Origin: Capricornis sumatraensis
Lineage: Eukaryota > Chordata > Mammalia > Artiodactyla > Bovidae
Direction of reading: 5' to 3'
Assembly: GCF_032405125.1 (NCBI RefSeq)
Contig: NC_091071.1
Span: 157,936,001-158,000,000, forward strand
DNA length: 64,000 nucleotides
A program made the translations under genes and the position numbers. A model generated the notes under the pieces. It saw nothing but the letters and a program-made list of their open reading frames with translations, was not told the DNA's origin and ran no database searches. This document shows, one piece after another, positions 33,491 to 45,960 of the stretch (within the stretch, counting starts at the first letter, position 1; every line of letters begins with the position of its first letter).

Positions 33491-34076
33491 ATTTTCTTGT
33501 TGTCATAATATTCATTGCATTCCTCCTTTTCTAGCAGATTGATGAAATTTACTGTGATTGTGGGAATGTAATTAACCTAGGTGAAGAGACAATGGTCACA
33601 TAAGAAACTTGATATAAACATATCAAAAATTGAATAATTTTTAAAATAATAAAAATAATAATTTTTAATACAGCATATTTAAAGCAGTTCTGAGGTGGAA
33701 ATAGTAAATCCCTTCATCTTTCATAATTGTTAATTTGAAAATGACATTTCTTACAAGACAAAGTCATCTGAACACTCATAATGAAAATATGCCAGAGATA
33801 AATCTTGCCTTTCTGAATAATTTAAAATGAAAAAAATGTTATTTCAAAGTAAATATGATGTTTCATTTGGTGAAGAATCAAATTCATTTTTTAAAGTCAA
33901 ATAAAACAGTTTTTCAAATCTTAATATATTGTGCAGAGATTTTAACGTAATAGACAATTTCACCTTTTTAGTCACAATGTCAGTCATTGTTTGCAAAATG
34001 CATTATTTACCTTTTTCTAAGTTTTGATCAGGCTTTTGCTTCAACTGTAGCTTTGAAACTTTATTTATATTTATCT
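33491..34076. other. No recognised feature
   Basis: AT-rich anonymous sequence. Confidence 0.5.
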
Positions 34077-34086
34077 AATTGACCCA

Positions 34087-34309
34087 TTGGGGCTTCCCAG
34101 GTGGCACAGTGGTAAAAGAATCTACCTGCCAATGCAGGAGAGGCAGGTTTGATCCCTGGGGCAGGAAGATCCCCTGGAGGAGGAAATGGCAACCCACTTC
34201 AGTATTCTTGCCTGGGAAATCCCATGGACAGAGGAGCCTGACAGGCTACAATCCATGCGGTCACAAAGAGTTGGACATGATTGAACCACTGAGCAGAGCA
34301 CAGCACAGG
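34087..34309 (+). mobile_element. Bov-tA type SINE with 10-bp target duplication
   Basis: Sense complete SINE. Near-identical direct repeats AATTGACCCA (34,077-34,086) and AACTGACCCA (34,310-34,319) flank it. Confidence 0.95.
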
Positions 34310-34663
34310 AACTGACCCAGTATTTGGTGTAAAATGGGGAATCTCAGAAATAAAGTTGTCTTGATGTTTTCTTTATACCTCTTAGAAAATGAGACACACA
34401 ACGAATGGTGAGATTTTCAAGTAGGTATAATTTTATTTGTCCTCTTAAACACTATTTGTCTTTCTTACTCAACTTTTGTTGTTGTTGTTGTTGTTGCTAT
34501 TGTTGGTTTACTCAGTAAACAAACTATTGACTATCTTTGAGCAGAGCAATTTAATAAAGATTACTGAATAAACCATAAAAATCCGAAAAGGTGCCTTCTG
34601 AATTGAAGTAGCTTTGCCTCCTAGAAGCAAAGTAAAGAAAATCAGATGAACTGAATAACCACT

Positions 34664-34795
34664 GCTGCTGCTGCTGCTAAGTCGCTTCAGTCGTGTCTGA
34701 CTCTGCGTGACCCCATAGATGGCAGCCCACCAGGTTCCCCTGTCCCTGGGATTCTCCAGGCAAGAACACTGGAGTGGGTTGCCATTTCCTTCTCC
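34664..34795 (-). mobile_element. BovA2-like SINE monomer with CTG start
   Basis: Antisense short SINE starting with a CTG run and 'AAGTCGCTTCAGTCGTGTCT'. It is near consensus, hence young. Perfect 10-bp direct repeats AATAACCACT at 34,654-34,663 and 34,796-34,805. Confidence 0.95.
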
Positions 34796-34805
34796 AATAA
34801 CCACT

Positions 34806-36344
34806 ACATGTCAGCTATAATGCCCAGCATTTTATATCCATAACCAATTTTCAGTCGAGTTGCAGTAGAACAGATCTATGCTGGGGTGAGACTGAGATTC
34901 AGATTCATCTTCATTTAGTTTATGGAGATGAATAATCTTCTTTCCCAGCCCCTCCCCAAACACCTGGTTGTATCTGTTCATTTACATGAATAGATATATC
35001 ACTGGAGGAAAAACACAAAGCTAAACAAAAAACTCTGAAGGGGTGTTGTTAATCAGAATTCTGGCATATGCAGATATGTTTGGTAAAGTTGAGTGATTGC
35101 AGTAGTGATGGTGGGGGGCAAGGTACACATAGAAACTGTTTTAAAATGTGGAATCCCAGATTTGCCTGCTTGAAAGTTTGCTTTAGCTCAATGAAGAACT
35201 GGTTCATGGCAAACTTGATTCAACATGAAGACTTGAATATATGTGGGAGGAATTCATTTCTTAGCAATGATGGGGTCAAATGACTTCACACTGAGACGCC
35301 CATAGATTCATGTTCGTAGGCATAAAGAGCCATTCAACTTTTTACTTTTTAGGACCTCAGAGCTCTCAGGTACCATGAAGACTGAACTTAAACCTTTGGG
35401 TGGCAGAGGAGCATGGTGATAGAGGGGCAGAGTACAGAACTGAAGGCAACATTTATCCATGAATTGGGAAAGATTGCCTTGCAGAATTCATGGAGTTGGA
35501 GAAAATACGAGATCTTGGGAACTAGAGGTCTAGAAGTTACCAATGGACCAGAACTGGATGAAATTTGCTTTTAACTCTTCACCTGAGACCATGTATCCAA
35601 AAGCTCCTGAGGCAAAGGGAAATTCAGGCTACTAAAATGCATGTAAATGTGTATTTTTTCACTCTTCATCTTGTCCCAAAACGGTAGACTAGAAAATTGC
35701 TAATGGTAATGTTTACTTTTTTAAGTACTAAAAGTGAGGAAAGAGAAAATAAGTTGAGGCAGGGATGGAATTTAAAAAGAGAAAGTACACTAAAAAATTA
35801 TGAAAAAATAAAACAAAATAAAGGCAGAGCTAGGATTTAAACTAAAAGTTTTCTTTACTGTGAGTGTTTTTTACTATGAGTTCCCTTAACATGGTACTTC
35901 ATAATTCAAACCAGTATATTGTGTCATTAAAATGCTGGGGTGTTAGACCACTTTAATATATGTGTGCAATACCTTAATATGTTGTTCTCTTGCTGTTATA
36001 ATCAAAGTGGATACAAGACAAATAAGGGAAAGAGCTCTGGACAATTTATGATTTATATTGTGAACAGCAGATTTTTAAATAACAAGAATATTTTTAGACT
36101 GAACAAAAAATATTAGGCTATTTAGTACAGAGGAAAATAGTATAGAACAGAATTAAAAAATTATAACCTATCAGCTTTTACAATAATTATAGTAGGAAAA
36201 AAGCAGTTTCTATATGATGATTGCAGATTGGAGACAGTGCTATGTGGCTTTAAAAATAAGAAATACTTCAAGAGTTGCTTCAAGTTATACTCTAAACTGA
36301 AGTCAGATTAGACCTGTAGTATCATAAGAATTGCATGAAACTTG
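34806..36344. other. 1.5 kb without recognised gene
   Basis: Anonymous AT-rich sequence. The frame 35,068-35,283 (71 residues) shows no recognisable similarity. Confidence 0.5.
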
Positions 36345-36530
36345 CATTTGAACAGTCTTGGATCTGAATTGTACCAAGCAAACTACTTAAACGATCTGAT
36401 CCTCAGTTTTATCACCTGTAAAATGAGCATAATTATATTGTGCTCATTGGTGGATTGTAGTAAGAGTGAAATGAGATGATAAATGATAAACATACAGCTT
36501 TCCATAAATCATAGGGATTTGATACTAAGT
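36345..36530 (+). mobile_element. MIR SINE
   Basis: Sense MIR: a decayed tRNA-like part, the core 'CCTCAGTTTTATCACCTGTA' followed by AAATGAGCATAATTAT, then the trailing GAGTGAAATGAGATGA. Confidence 0.7.
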
Positions 36531-36619
36531 GAAATAAATGTATCAAATTTAATCTTTATATTATACATCTAATTCACTCTTTTTCTAACTAATCCTCATT
36601 GTCCACATACATGAATTTC

Positions 36620-36835
36620 ATCTCAGGTGGCACTTGTGGTAAAGAACCTGCCTGCCAATGCAGGAGATCTAAGTGACAAGGATTCAGTCAGTGGGCTGGG
36701 AAGATCTCCTGGAGAAGGAAATGGCAACCCACTTCAGTATTCTTGCCTGGAGAATCCCATAGACAGAGGAGCCTGGCAGGCTATGCTCAATAGGGTAGCA
36801 CAGAGTTGGATATGACTGAAAAGACTTAGCATGCA
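36620..36835 (+). mobile_element. Bov-tA type SINE
   Basis: Sense SINE with a small duplication/insertion in the tRNA-like half (about 36,665-36,690). Core and tail intact. Confidence 0.9.
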
Positions 36836-36839
36836 CATA

Positions 36840-37155
36840 AAAGAGGTCAGACAGAAAGGTTACATATCATGTGATTCCATTTACACAACATTCTAGAAAA
36901 GCCAAAACCATACAGACAGAGAAAGAGAAATAAATGGTTACCAGGAACTGACAGTGGGGGAGGGTTTAACAACAGTTTCACAATGGGATTTTGCAGGGGT
37001 ATGAAACTTCTTTATCTTGACTATGGTGGAATTTACATGCCCTACTTTGTGGGTCAAAACTTACAGAGCTATACTTTTAAAAGACTGATTTATTATATAT
37101 CATTACACTTTACTACAATTTTTGAAATTAAAAAATAAAAATAAAAATAAAAATA
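36840..37155 (+). mobile_element. Old L1 3' UTR with (AAAAT)n tail
   Basis: Sense L1 3' UTR: 'CATGTGATTCCATTTACACA', GTTACCAGGAACTGACAG and TTATCTTGACTATGGTGG. It ends in an AAAAT repeat at 37,132-37,154. Confidence 0.8.
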
Positions 37156-37864
37156 CCCAATTACTGTATATTCGACAGTTGATGAAATCACCCGCTAGAA
37201 GAGACTCACAGGTGTATTCAGCAAAAGAACATAATTGGTGCAGGTTTTGTTTGCAGACTTGGCACTTGAAACTACTCTTTGTAGTTGAAAAGCTCAGAAA
37301 AAGGAACATAAAGCATATTCATATATGAACCTTCCGAATGGGATCAAGATGACATGAAAGGGATGAAAGTAACAGCAATCATGAATAATACAAGATGAGA
37401 GATTAAAATCATATTGGAAAAGGATGACAGTAAAGTACTGTTAAGGACTGGAGGAGGAATGTATCGACTGGTTGTACACAAGGCTTCAAGAAATTACATC
37501 GACCTGAAACAACAGTGAGTCAGCATTGTGAGTGTGCCCAAGATGGAGAGGTGCTGCTGAATACAGCGCTAAATGGCGATAATGGAAGCTGGGGTCACAA
37601 GTTCTGTGCAAACCTATTACAGGCACTTGTGCTGCTCATCAGAGAGAACAGATGGCCAAAGTATACTTTTTAAGCATTTGAAGGGTTAGACTGAACTGTT
37701 CTCTCCCTTTCCATCACAATGAAAAGCAAGCAGAAATAGCTCTAAATTATAGCCTAGATTATTCACTTTGGATATTTTTAAAGTGTAATCAGGGCGGTGA
37801 GGCATAAAGAGAGGTAGTTGGGTGTATGTGGTGGTTGGGGGGTGGTGGGGCAGGTCAAGAGCTT
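37156..37864. other. No recognised feature
   Basis: Anonymous sequence. A GT/GG-rich stretch near 37,820-37,850 produces spurious low-complexity frames. Confidence 0.5.
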
Positions 37865-38000
37865 AGGCTGATGAGTCAGAGAGGTGGATTGACATCCACT
37901 CTGCCATTTCATCACTGTTGTTATTGGACAAGTTTCGTAAAGATCCAACAAGATCTTAGAGTACTTAACACAGTGTGGGGCACAAGACAGGACATGAAAA
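37865..38000 (+). mobile_element. Possible MIR SINE with internal deletion
   Basis: CACTCTGCCATTTCATCACT and, later, GAGTACTTAACACAGTGTGG resemble separated parts of MIR in order. Confidence 0.45.
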
Positions 38001-38212
38001 GCTGTAGCTTTGGTGGACATGGGAATGTGCCTCCCAGATCTTAGACTACAGACAGGGAAACAATTTAGGGCCATAGCTGGTGGCTATGAAATCTCTTGCC
38101 ATGTAAGTGCCAGTAACTAATTGTGAAGCATTTCTGGGAGATGGAGCAGAGTGGGGTTGGGAGAGGGGTGGCCCCCTTGGACAAGTTAATTAGGCTTAAG
38201 CACTCCTTACCA

Positions 38213-38960
38213 AAGAGCCTGTTGATTAAAGTGAAAGCAGAGAGTGAAAAACTTAGCTTAGAACTCAACATTCATAAAACTAAGATCATGGCATCTGGTC
38301 CCATCACTTCATGGAAAATAGATAGGGAAACAATGGAAATAGTGAGAGACTTTATTTCTTGGGCTCCAAAATCACTGTAGATGGTGACTGTAGCCATGAA
38401 ATTAAAAGATGCTTGCTCCTTGGAAGAAAAGTTATGACCAACCTAGACAGCATATTGAAAAGGAGAGACATGACTTTGCCAACAAAGGTCCATCTAGTCA
38501 AGGCTATGGCTTTTCTAGTAGTTATGTATGGATGTGAGAGTTGGACTATGAAGAAAGCTGAGTGCCAAACAATTGATGCTTTTAAACTGTGGTGTTGGAG
38601 AAGACTCTTGAGAGTCCCTTGGGTAGCAAGGAGATCCAACCACTTCATCCTAAAGTAAATTAGTCCTGAATACTCATTGGAAGAACTAAAGCTGAAGCTG
38701 AAACTCCAATACTTTGGCCACCTGATGTGAAGAACTGACTCATTTGAAAAGATCCTGATTCTATGAAAGATTGAAGGCAGGAGGAGAAGGGGATGACAGA
38801 GGATGAGATGGTTGGATGGCATCACCGACTAGATGAACATGAGTTTGAGTAAGCTGCGAGAATTCGTGATCAACAGAGAAGCCTGGTGTGCTGCAGCCCA
38901 TGGGGCTGCAAAGAGTCGGACATGACTGAGCACCCGAACTGAACTGAACTGAACTGAACT
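38213..38960 (+). mobile_element. BovB LINE 3' part
   Basis: Sense BovB from just after the RT catalytic region to a complete 3' end with five repeats of GAACT (about 38,935-38,960). The frame 38,359-38,658 keeps the RTE C-terminal signature GCESWTMKKAEC and AFKLWCWRRLLRVP. Confidence 0.95.
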
Positions 38961-40459
38961 CCTTACAGACTTGCTGAGTTTTCCTTAAAGCTTCACTGCA
39001 TTCTAAGATGCTTACACCCAAGCCTCCTTTCTTCCTTAACTTGGAATCAGAAATTCATTGTGATCTAATACTGTCTCAGCCTTTTTTCCTTTCACAGGTA
39101 TTAATATTTCCCCTAAGATTTTTTTGTACATTAGATTCAATCTTGACCTCTGCTTTGCAGAAGACCTTGACTAACACAGAAACTATTTGCTACTATCATT
39201 GATATTAATATGTTATTTCTGCTGGCAGTAATTATTGAACACAGGAATGTATGCCATGGTAATTCTGTAGAGAGCTTTAATGATTGTTTTTTTTTAAAAC
39301 AAAAAAAAACCAAAACAGTGAATGGATTAAATCAGGGTGTCTGTCAATAAGGTGGTCCCAAGAATGGGTCGACATACCCCCAAAAGTGATTAATGGAAAA
39401 AAAAAAAAGAGTTCAATTTGTTATCTGTCTTCCATTTTCTTTTCTTGGCTATATTCCTTCTTTTTAGGCTAATCTTGAGCAACAATTTTTATCACATTTC
39501 TGATGCTTTTTATTTTCTTCTCAGTTCTTTTTAGCTTTAGTAAGCAAGATTTGATTTGAGATAGAGAGAGAGAATAGGAGAGAAGAACATGGATACTTAT
39601 AGAATCACCAAAGTGGAAAGACCTGAGAACTTCCTGGATAATTGCTCCTTGAAGATTCTTTCCAGTTTTGTGATCTTAAGTCAAGTTTAGTTGTTGAACC
39701 AGGAATTATAGATTAGTAGAAGTGGAAGGGGTCACAGTGGGAGTTGTATAAATCCCATGTGGTCTGACTCCAAAAGCTGAAGTCATTTCTAAGTCATCAT
39801 TTTCTGTTCTGTTTGTCACAAATGTCCACCACTTAATTGACCATCTATTTCACTATCATGCCTTTTAGATGATAAAGAAATTATGCTTAAAATCTTAAGA
39901 GGCCTTTTTTCTAGGGCCTCTTAAAATCTCAACAGATGCAAAGAACAACTTCATTTGATCTCTGAAGATTGTAATCAGGTCACATTTTAGTATTTGTGTT
40001 GCAGTGCAAAGAGCCAGTTTCATTCATTAATTTGTGTATTCATTTAGCAAGTAATTTTAGTGCCTTATTATGCTAGATTTCTTTCCCATTTCATTACTTC
40101 TGTTTGTATTTCTTGGATCTGCTCCAGTTTTTTTTAGAATCTTTTAAAGTCTGATGATGACCAATATTAGACAGGCTATTATAATAAGGATCTGACTTGC
40201 CAAAAGGATTAGATACTTAGTCTTATTTTAATATTTTATTACTACCTAAAATATTATATCACTTTCATTCCTCATATGCTGCCCACTGACACTGACTCTA
40301 TCCCAATCACTGAAAAAGTAGGTTCTCAGATAACTTATCCAAACTGTTTTGCAATTTGTAGTACCAGCAGCTGACTAATTTATTCACATTATTTATTTCG
40401 CTTAATTTCTCATTTTAATTCATTAAAATCATAAAATGATATAAAATTAAAGTAAAAAT
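38961..40459. other. 1.5 kb without recognised gene; small perfect hairpin
   Basis: Mostly anonymous sequence with A/T runs near 39,285-39,310 and 39,398-39,410. A perfect 10-bp inverted repeat with a 10-base loop lies at 39,895-39,924 (TTAAGAGGCC / GGCCTCTTAA). Confidence 0.5.
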
Positions 40460-40600
40460 ACAGACTCTAGCACTTGTTAGCTATGTGCTTTGGACAAATT
40501 ATTTAACTCCTCTATTTCTTCATCTGGTACAATTTTACTTAAATGTATAACAGGAGGGAGTCAAAGACACACTAACACACAGGTGATATAAAGTAAGTCC
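40460..40600 (+). mobile_element. MIR SINE
   Basis: Sense MIR: 'AGCACTTGTTAGCTATGTGC', then ACAAATTATTTAACTCCTC and TTTCTTCATCTGGTAC. Confidence 0.7.
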
Positions 40601-42309
40601 TGAAAACATTAGTATTTCTTGTATATGTGGCCAGTTATGTACTTTATATACACTAAATTGCAAAGAAAGAAAGCTTAATTTGAGAGAGAATTTAACTAAA
40701 GAAAATCTTCAGTAAAGCTCAGAAAGGGAACATAGTGTTAGCTCTCTTGGAGAAAGTACGTTTGATGGACTTGGAAGGATCAGATATCATATTCTTTTCA
40801 TATTTGCCTTAATTTATAGCAGGGCCACAAAGAAAATGTTTTCCCCCCATTTAGACAACTGAGAAAATATTCCAATACAGAAAAAACATGCATCTAATTT
40901 TCTCAAAAAGAGATATGTTTTTCATTAGATCAAGGGAGAAAAGACCAGTGGAGAAAACCTCAAGAGAAGTTCTCGAATATATAAGAACTGAAAAACTTGT
41001 CACAAGGAAGAACTCATTTGTTCTGAGTGGGCCAAGAATTATGATTTGCACAAGGAAGGGAACTAAAGAAAGAAACTTTCTCACCCTGAAATCCATTCAA
41101 AGTTGGAATCGATTATCTCAGGATGGGTTAGTTTCACATTTCAAAGGCTAAAAAATCACTTTGCTTTATACAGAATTCAAGCATTAAATAATGGCCTTAT
41201 TAACCTGTATTTCTCAAGGCAACCTATAATGCAAAGCAGGAAACTCCCTTAATGACCTTCTGGAGGCCATCAAAACAAGGGCATGGAGGACTGGAGGAAG
41301 AGAGAATTCCCCTTTATTAACTACTGAGCTTTCAAAGAGATGAGATAGAAAGGAATAGATGGTAAGTCATGTACTTCTGCCTTGCCAGTTTCTTTCCCCG
41401 GTTATCCAAATGCATCATTCTTTCAGGTGGTTGAACTCTATTGAAAAAGCTGGGATAGGAAAAGGGACTAGAACAAGGTAAACACGGTTTCTGACATTTT
41501 GAAGCATAAAAGTAAATTCAAATGGACATGACTGACACACCAGTAATGAGATGAATAAACAGAGTAACTGTCAGTTTTGATAGTGCTTTGAATAGATTAG
41601 AATTTCTGATAGAGAAAACAGGATGAGCCCAGAGGAGTCAGAGGAAACTTCTCTAAGGAGTGACATTTATTAACCTGGGAGCTTTATAAAGTAGACAAAG
41701 GAAAGCAAAATAGATATAGAGATAGATGATAGATAGACAAACAGATAGATAGAAACCCAGTAATACAAGTAGAATAAGAGCATCTGTGAGGCATGAAAGA
41801 CCTTAATGTTTTCTTGAAAGTGAAAGAAAACCATTGCAATCACAAGATTTGTTCTAGGCAAGGCTGGAGTGGTGGTCAGGGTCTTTTAGGAAATTAATTT
41901 TATTCTAACAGAAATGGAAACTATTGTAGGGGGTTAAAAGAAACAATCATAAAAACCATATTATAACAAGGTCTATTTAAAATTTTTCACTTTTTATTTT
42001 AAAAAAATCAAACAAGCAAATTAGCAGAATAGTACACTGAATTTCTTTATGCTTTTGATCTCGATTTGTGATTTATCCTATTTGTTTTCTCTTTATATAG
42101 ATCATTATTATTGTATTACTAAAAATCATCTAGACATAAGGTATAAATTGCATGATGCTTTACCTCTAAAGAAAAAAAACAGTTTTTTTTACATAATCCA
42201 AAACACAATTAAACCATATTCAATAAATATAACCTTGGCACGCTACTGTTATCTAAAACATACAGCATATTTAAATTTCTCCAGCAGTTTCTTTAATGTT
42301 CTTTATGGC
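40601..42309. other. 1.7 kb without recognised gene; GATA repeat
   Basis: Anonymous AT-rich sequence. An interrupted GATA microsatellite lies at about 41,709-41,755. The 87-residue frame at 40,888-41,151 is not recognisable as any family. Confidence 0.5.
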
Positions 42310-42745
42310 AATTAATCATATTTTTGGATTCAGGAGGAGCCGTGTCAGAAGCACAGACTGTCTTGAGTTGTGTATCCTTCATTTCTTTTGTTCTGGAACA
42401 GGTCACTCAGCCTTTATTCTCATGACATTGATGTTTTGAAAAGTACAGGCCAGTTGAGGTGAAATCGCAAAGCCCTTCAATTTAGGATAGTCTGATACTT
42501 TGTCATGATTAGATCCAGGTGATGCCTTTTCGGCAGGAATACCGCAGAAGCGGTGTCCTTTTACAGGAAGGATGCAGAAATTATGACCTTCTTGGAGCAA
42601 AGCAGGAGAACTATGATGTGACTTTGCCTTATTCATTGATGCTAACTTTGACTATTTGGTTGTGGTAATCTTAGTTGCGTTTCTCCACTGTAAAGTTACT
42701 ATTTTTCCTTTTTCTGGGAGACACTTTGAGAATCTGTATATTTCC
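42310..42745. repeat. Old mammalian repeat (probable LINE), first part
   Basis: Resembles an old interspersed repeat with a 'GATCCAGGTGATGCCTTTTC' block and 'TTTCTCCACTGTAAAGTTAC'. It is cut at 42,745 by BovB and seems to continue at 44,277. Probably the 3' part of an old L1; orientation not certain. Confidence 0.5.
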
Positions 42746-44276
42746 TCAGTTCAGTTCAGTCGCTCAGTCATGTCCGACTCTTTGCAGCCCCATGAATAGC
42801 ATCACGCCAGGCCTCCCTGTCCATCACCAACTCCCGGAGTTCACTCAGACTCAGGTCCATCGAGTCTGTGATGCCATCCAGCCATCTCATCCTCTGTCGT
42901 CCCCTTCTTCTCCTGCCCCCAATCCCTCCCAGCATCAGGGTCTTTTCCAATGAGTCAACTCTTTGCATGAGGTGGCCAAAGTACTGGAGTTTCAGCTATA
43001 GCATCATTCCTTCCAAAGAAATCCCAGGGCTGATCTCCTTCAGAATGGACTGGATGAATCTCCTTGCAGTCCAAGGGACTCTCAAGAGTCTTCTCCAACA
43101 CCACAGTTCAAAAGCATCAATTCTTCGGCATTCAGCTTTCTTCATAGTCCAACTCTCACATCCATACATGACCACAGGAAAAACCATAGCCTTGACTAGA
43201 TGGACCTTTGTTGGCAAAGTAATGTCTCTGCTTTTGAATATGCTATCTAGGCTGCTCATAAATTTCCTTCCAAGGAGTAAGTGTCTTTTAATTTCATGGC
43301 TGCAGTCACCATCTGCAGTGATTTTGGAGCCCCCAAAAATAAAGTCTGACACTGTTTCCACTGTTCCCCCATCTATTTCCCATGAAGTGATGGGACCAGA
43401 TGCCATGATCTTATTTTTTTGAATGTTGAATTTTAAGCCAACTTCTTCACTCTCCTCTTTCACTTTCATCAAGAGGCTTTTTAGTTCCTCTTCACTTTCT
43501 GCCATAAGGGTGGTGTCATCTGCATATCTGAGGTTCTTGATATTGCTCCCAGCAATCTCGATTCCAGCTTGTGCTTCTTCCAGCCCAGCATTTCTCATGA
43601 CGTACTCTGCATAGAAGTTAAAGAAGCACAGTGACAATATACAGCCTTGACGTACTCCGTTTCCTATTTGGAACCAGCCTGTGGTTCCATGTACAGTTCT
43701 AACTGTTGCTTCCTGTCCTGCATATAGGTTTCTCAAGAGGCAGGTCAGGTGGTCTGGTATTCCCATCTCTTTCAGAATTTTCCACAGTTTATTGTGATCC
43801 ACACAGTCAAAGGCTTTGGCATAGTCAGTAAAGCAGAAATAGATGTTTTTCTGGAACTGTCTTGTTTTCCCATGATCTAGCAAATGTTGGCAATTTGATC
43901 TCTGTTTCCTCTGCCTTTTCTAAAACCAGCTTGAACATCTGGAAGTTCATGGTACACATACTGCTGAAGCCTGGCTTGGAATATTTTGAGCATTACTTTA
44001 TTAGCGTGTGAGATGAGCATAATTGTGTGGGAGTTCGAGCATTCCTTGGCATTGCCTTTCTTTGGGATTGTAATGAAAACTGACCTTTTCCAGTCCTATG
44101 GCCACTGCTGAGTTTTCTAAATTTGCTGGCATATTGAGTGCAGCATTTTCACAGCATCATCTTTCAGGATTTGAAATAGCTCAACTGGAATGCCATCACC
44201 TTGACCAGCTTTGTTCATAGTAATGCTTTCTAAGGCACACTTGACTTCACATTCCAGGATGTCTGGCTCTAGGTGA
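42746..44276 (-). mobile_element. BovB LINE copy 6 (5' truncated, best RT frame)
   Basis: Antisense BovB of about 1.53 kb with a complete 3' end, truncated in the region upstream of the RT. It holds the longest open BovB frame in the window (42,996-43,883). The flanks join sensibly across it in the old repeat, with TTCCT on both sides. Confidence 0.95.
42996..43883 (-). pseudogene. BovB reverse transcriptase, 295-residue open frame
   Basis: Uninterrupted frame spanning the RT palm to the RTE C-terminal domain: motif A DYAKAFDCVDH (residues 20-30), motif B GVRQGCILSLCF (about 76-87), the catalytic YADD (120-123), and the C-terminal GCESWTMKKAECRRIDAFEL with CWRRLLRVPW. It lacks the endonuclease, linker and RT fingers, so it cannot move on its own. 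The apparent start is just where truncation left an upstream Met. A few substitutions in motif B (SLCFFNFY) depart from the other copies. Confidence 0.9.
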
Positions 44277-44880
44277 ACTTCCTATTAAACTTCAATTCAA
44301 TAATATTTAACATTAATGAGAATTCTCACTTGAGTCTATTATCATGATATTTGATTTTTATAATTCTTCTATATTTTAGTTTTCATTCTCCTTACTTGTT
44401 ATTGTTCGGTTGCTAAGTTATGTCTGACTCTTTGCAACCCCATGGACTGCAACATGCCAGGCTTCTTATTTTTAAAAAATGTTTACTTATTTGTGTATTT
44501 TCTCACTTATTCTCAGCATGACCTTATGGATTCTGATTTTATCAGTGGTTTCTAGTCTATGCTGTTATTCATTTTGAAACACAAACTATCCTATATTTGG
44601 CCAGTGAAGCCTCTTTCAACTTGGTTTGTTTGTTCTTTTAACCGGTCTCAATCAGTTTTTTAGCACTTTCTTAATGTTTGGCACAAATGGTTGAGATTTG
44701 TCTTGGTTTTCCTGCCAAATACTTGGTTCTTTTAGTGGAGTGTGGTGTTTTGAAATCAGTATCTGGAGATAAAGGTATTCTTAGAGCTGTGCGAGGAGCA
44801 CAGAATAATAGAAGGCTACTGACCAGAGACTGCTGTGATTATCTGGGTGAAAGATCACAATGGCCTGGATCCAATGTGAT
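44277..44880. repeat. Old mammalian repeat (probable LINE), second part
   Basis: Continues the repeat cut at 42,745: 'TTCTTCTATATTTTAGTTTT', then a CTATATTTGGCCAGTGAAGC block. A short BovB fragment (44,397-44,466) sits inside it. Confidence 0.5.
44397..44466 (-). mobile_element. BovB 3' terminal scrap (70 bp)
   Basis: Very short antisense BovB 3' end ('TTATGTCTGACTCTTTGCAA' to ATGCCAGGCTTCTT), among the shortest truncated BovB copies here. Confidence 0.75.
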
Positions 44881-45576
44881 GGGAATGTAGAGATAGAGAT
44901 GAAGGAACGTGTATTTTTTACATAATTGGATATATGACTAGATATGAAAATTGCTGATATTTGGGCATTTGGATATTGAGATTATTAGATATTGAGAGAG
45001 AAAAAAGGGATTCAAGATAACCTCAGGCTACTGGAACCCACAGTTGGTGAGACTGTGTATACTGTTCACCTTTGACGTTGCCCATGGACTCACATGTTGA
45101 TGTTTCTACACTGGCAGCTGGGTGTTGTGTGCTGCCTTTTCGTTGACTGTGTAGGTGTGACCAAACCTACATCTGCATCTGTGGGGTCTTGCTTGTAGGT
45201 TGCCGTGGAAACCTCCCAGGGGACAGCTGCCTGATGGCTTTTATGAATAGAAGCCTCTAGAATCAACTGCCTGAAGGTACTTGGCAGAGAGTCAGCTGGT
45301 GCCAAATAGTACTGGGAGCTTTAGTCTTGCCTTTAGAAATAGAGAATTAATAAAGGGAGTATTCTTAGAGCTTCTTGAAGTGTAAAGGTGATAAAAGTTT
45401 GAAATTTGATGAATACATTTTTTTGTAAATAAATAGGAACTGGTCTTCCTACTCTAAATATGTAATTCAGAATGGGAACACAAGGATTAGAGAAAGCAGT
45501 AAGGAGATATTTATATGATTTATAGATATTCATCCTCATTTCATACTTTTAAGAATTAAAATTTGATTGGTATCTT
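44881..45576. other. No recognised feature
   Basis: Anonymous sequence with higher GC near 45,080-45,320. No repeat recognised. The small frame 45,090-45,305 has no visible similarity. Confidence 0.45.
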
Positions 45577-45960
45577 TTAAGAACATTTATTTTGCCTCAT
45601 CTTTTTTAGCTTGCAGATAAATAAAAAATAATCTTTGAAATCTATAATCAAAACACCATAATACTCCAAAACTTCTCTTTTGATGTTTTTATGTCTAGAT
45701 CCATTATGTGTTATTTTGACTTTTATAAAAGTAAGATCATCTGTGTGTAGAAGTTCAGAGAGAGTTTCCTTGAGGGAAGAAATCATTCGGTATGTTTGGG
45801 AAAATGAACGATGGTTCACCAAAGTGATGTTTTTTTTGAATCCAGGTTTCTTTGTTTGGGGGGCACTGAAGCCTTGTCTTTCCCTTTCTGGATGTCCGGT
45901 TTCTTGATTCTGTATCTCAAAGCAGTCTTTTCCTTCATCCTCAATCTCTGCAAAGTCCTG
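45577..45960 (-). other. Unexplained open frame, coding-like
   Basis: An open minus-strand frame of about 125-137 residues outside any repeat I recognise. The translation is charged and varied (for example EIEDEGKDCFEIQNQETG and SLKETLSELLHTDDL), unlike the leucine/serine-rich noise of most frames here. Just upstream on the minus strand, at about 45,971, is a CCTCTAG that could be a weak splice acceptor. No domain recognised. There is no good start codon (the listed start is a GTG). Candidates: an exon of an unannotated gene, a fragment of a retrocopy, or chance. Confidence 0.25.

Noticed and set aside
34079..34315. SINE-derived frames (proteins with WGRKESDTT or GNPLQYSCLENP)
   Set aside because: These recur at every Bov-tA type SINE and encode nothing known. 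This applies also to 6,535-6,804, 14,335-14,628, 24,183-24,507 and 27,744-28,028.
40888..41151. 87-residue frame as possible exon
   Set aside because: Short and without recognisable similarity; length not unusual for chance in 64 kb.
42868..43422. 184-residue plus-strand frame
   Set aside because: Mirror of the BovB reverse transcriptase on the other strand; no independent evidence of coding.
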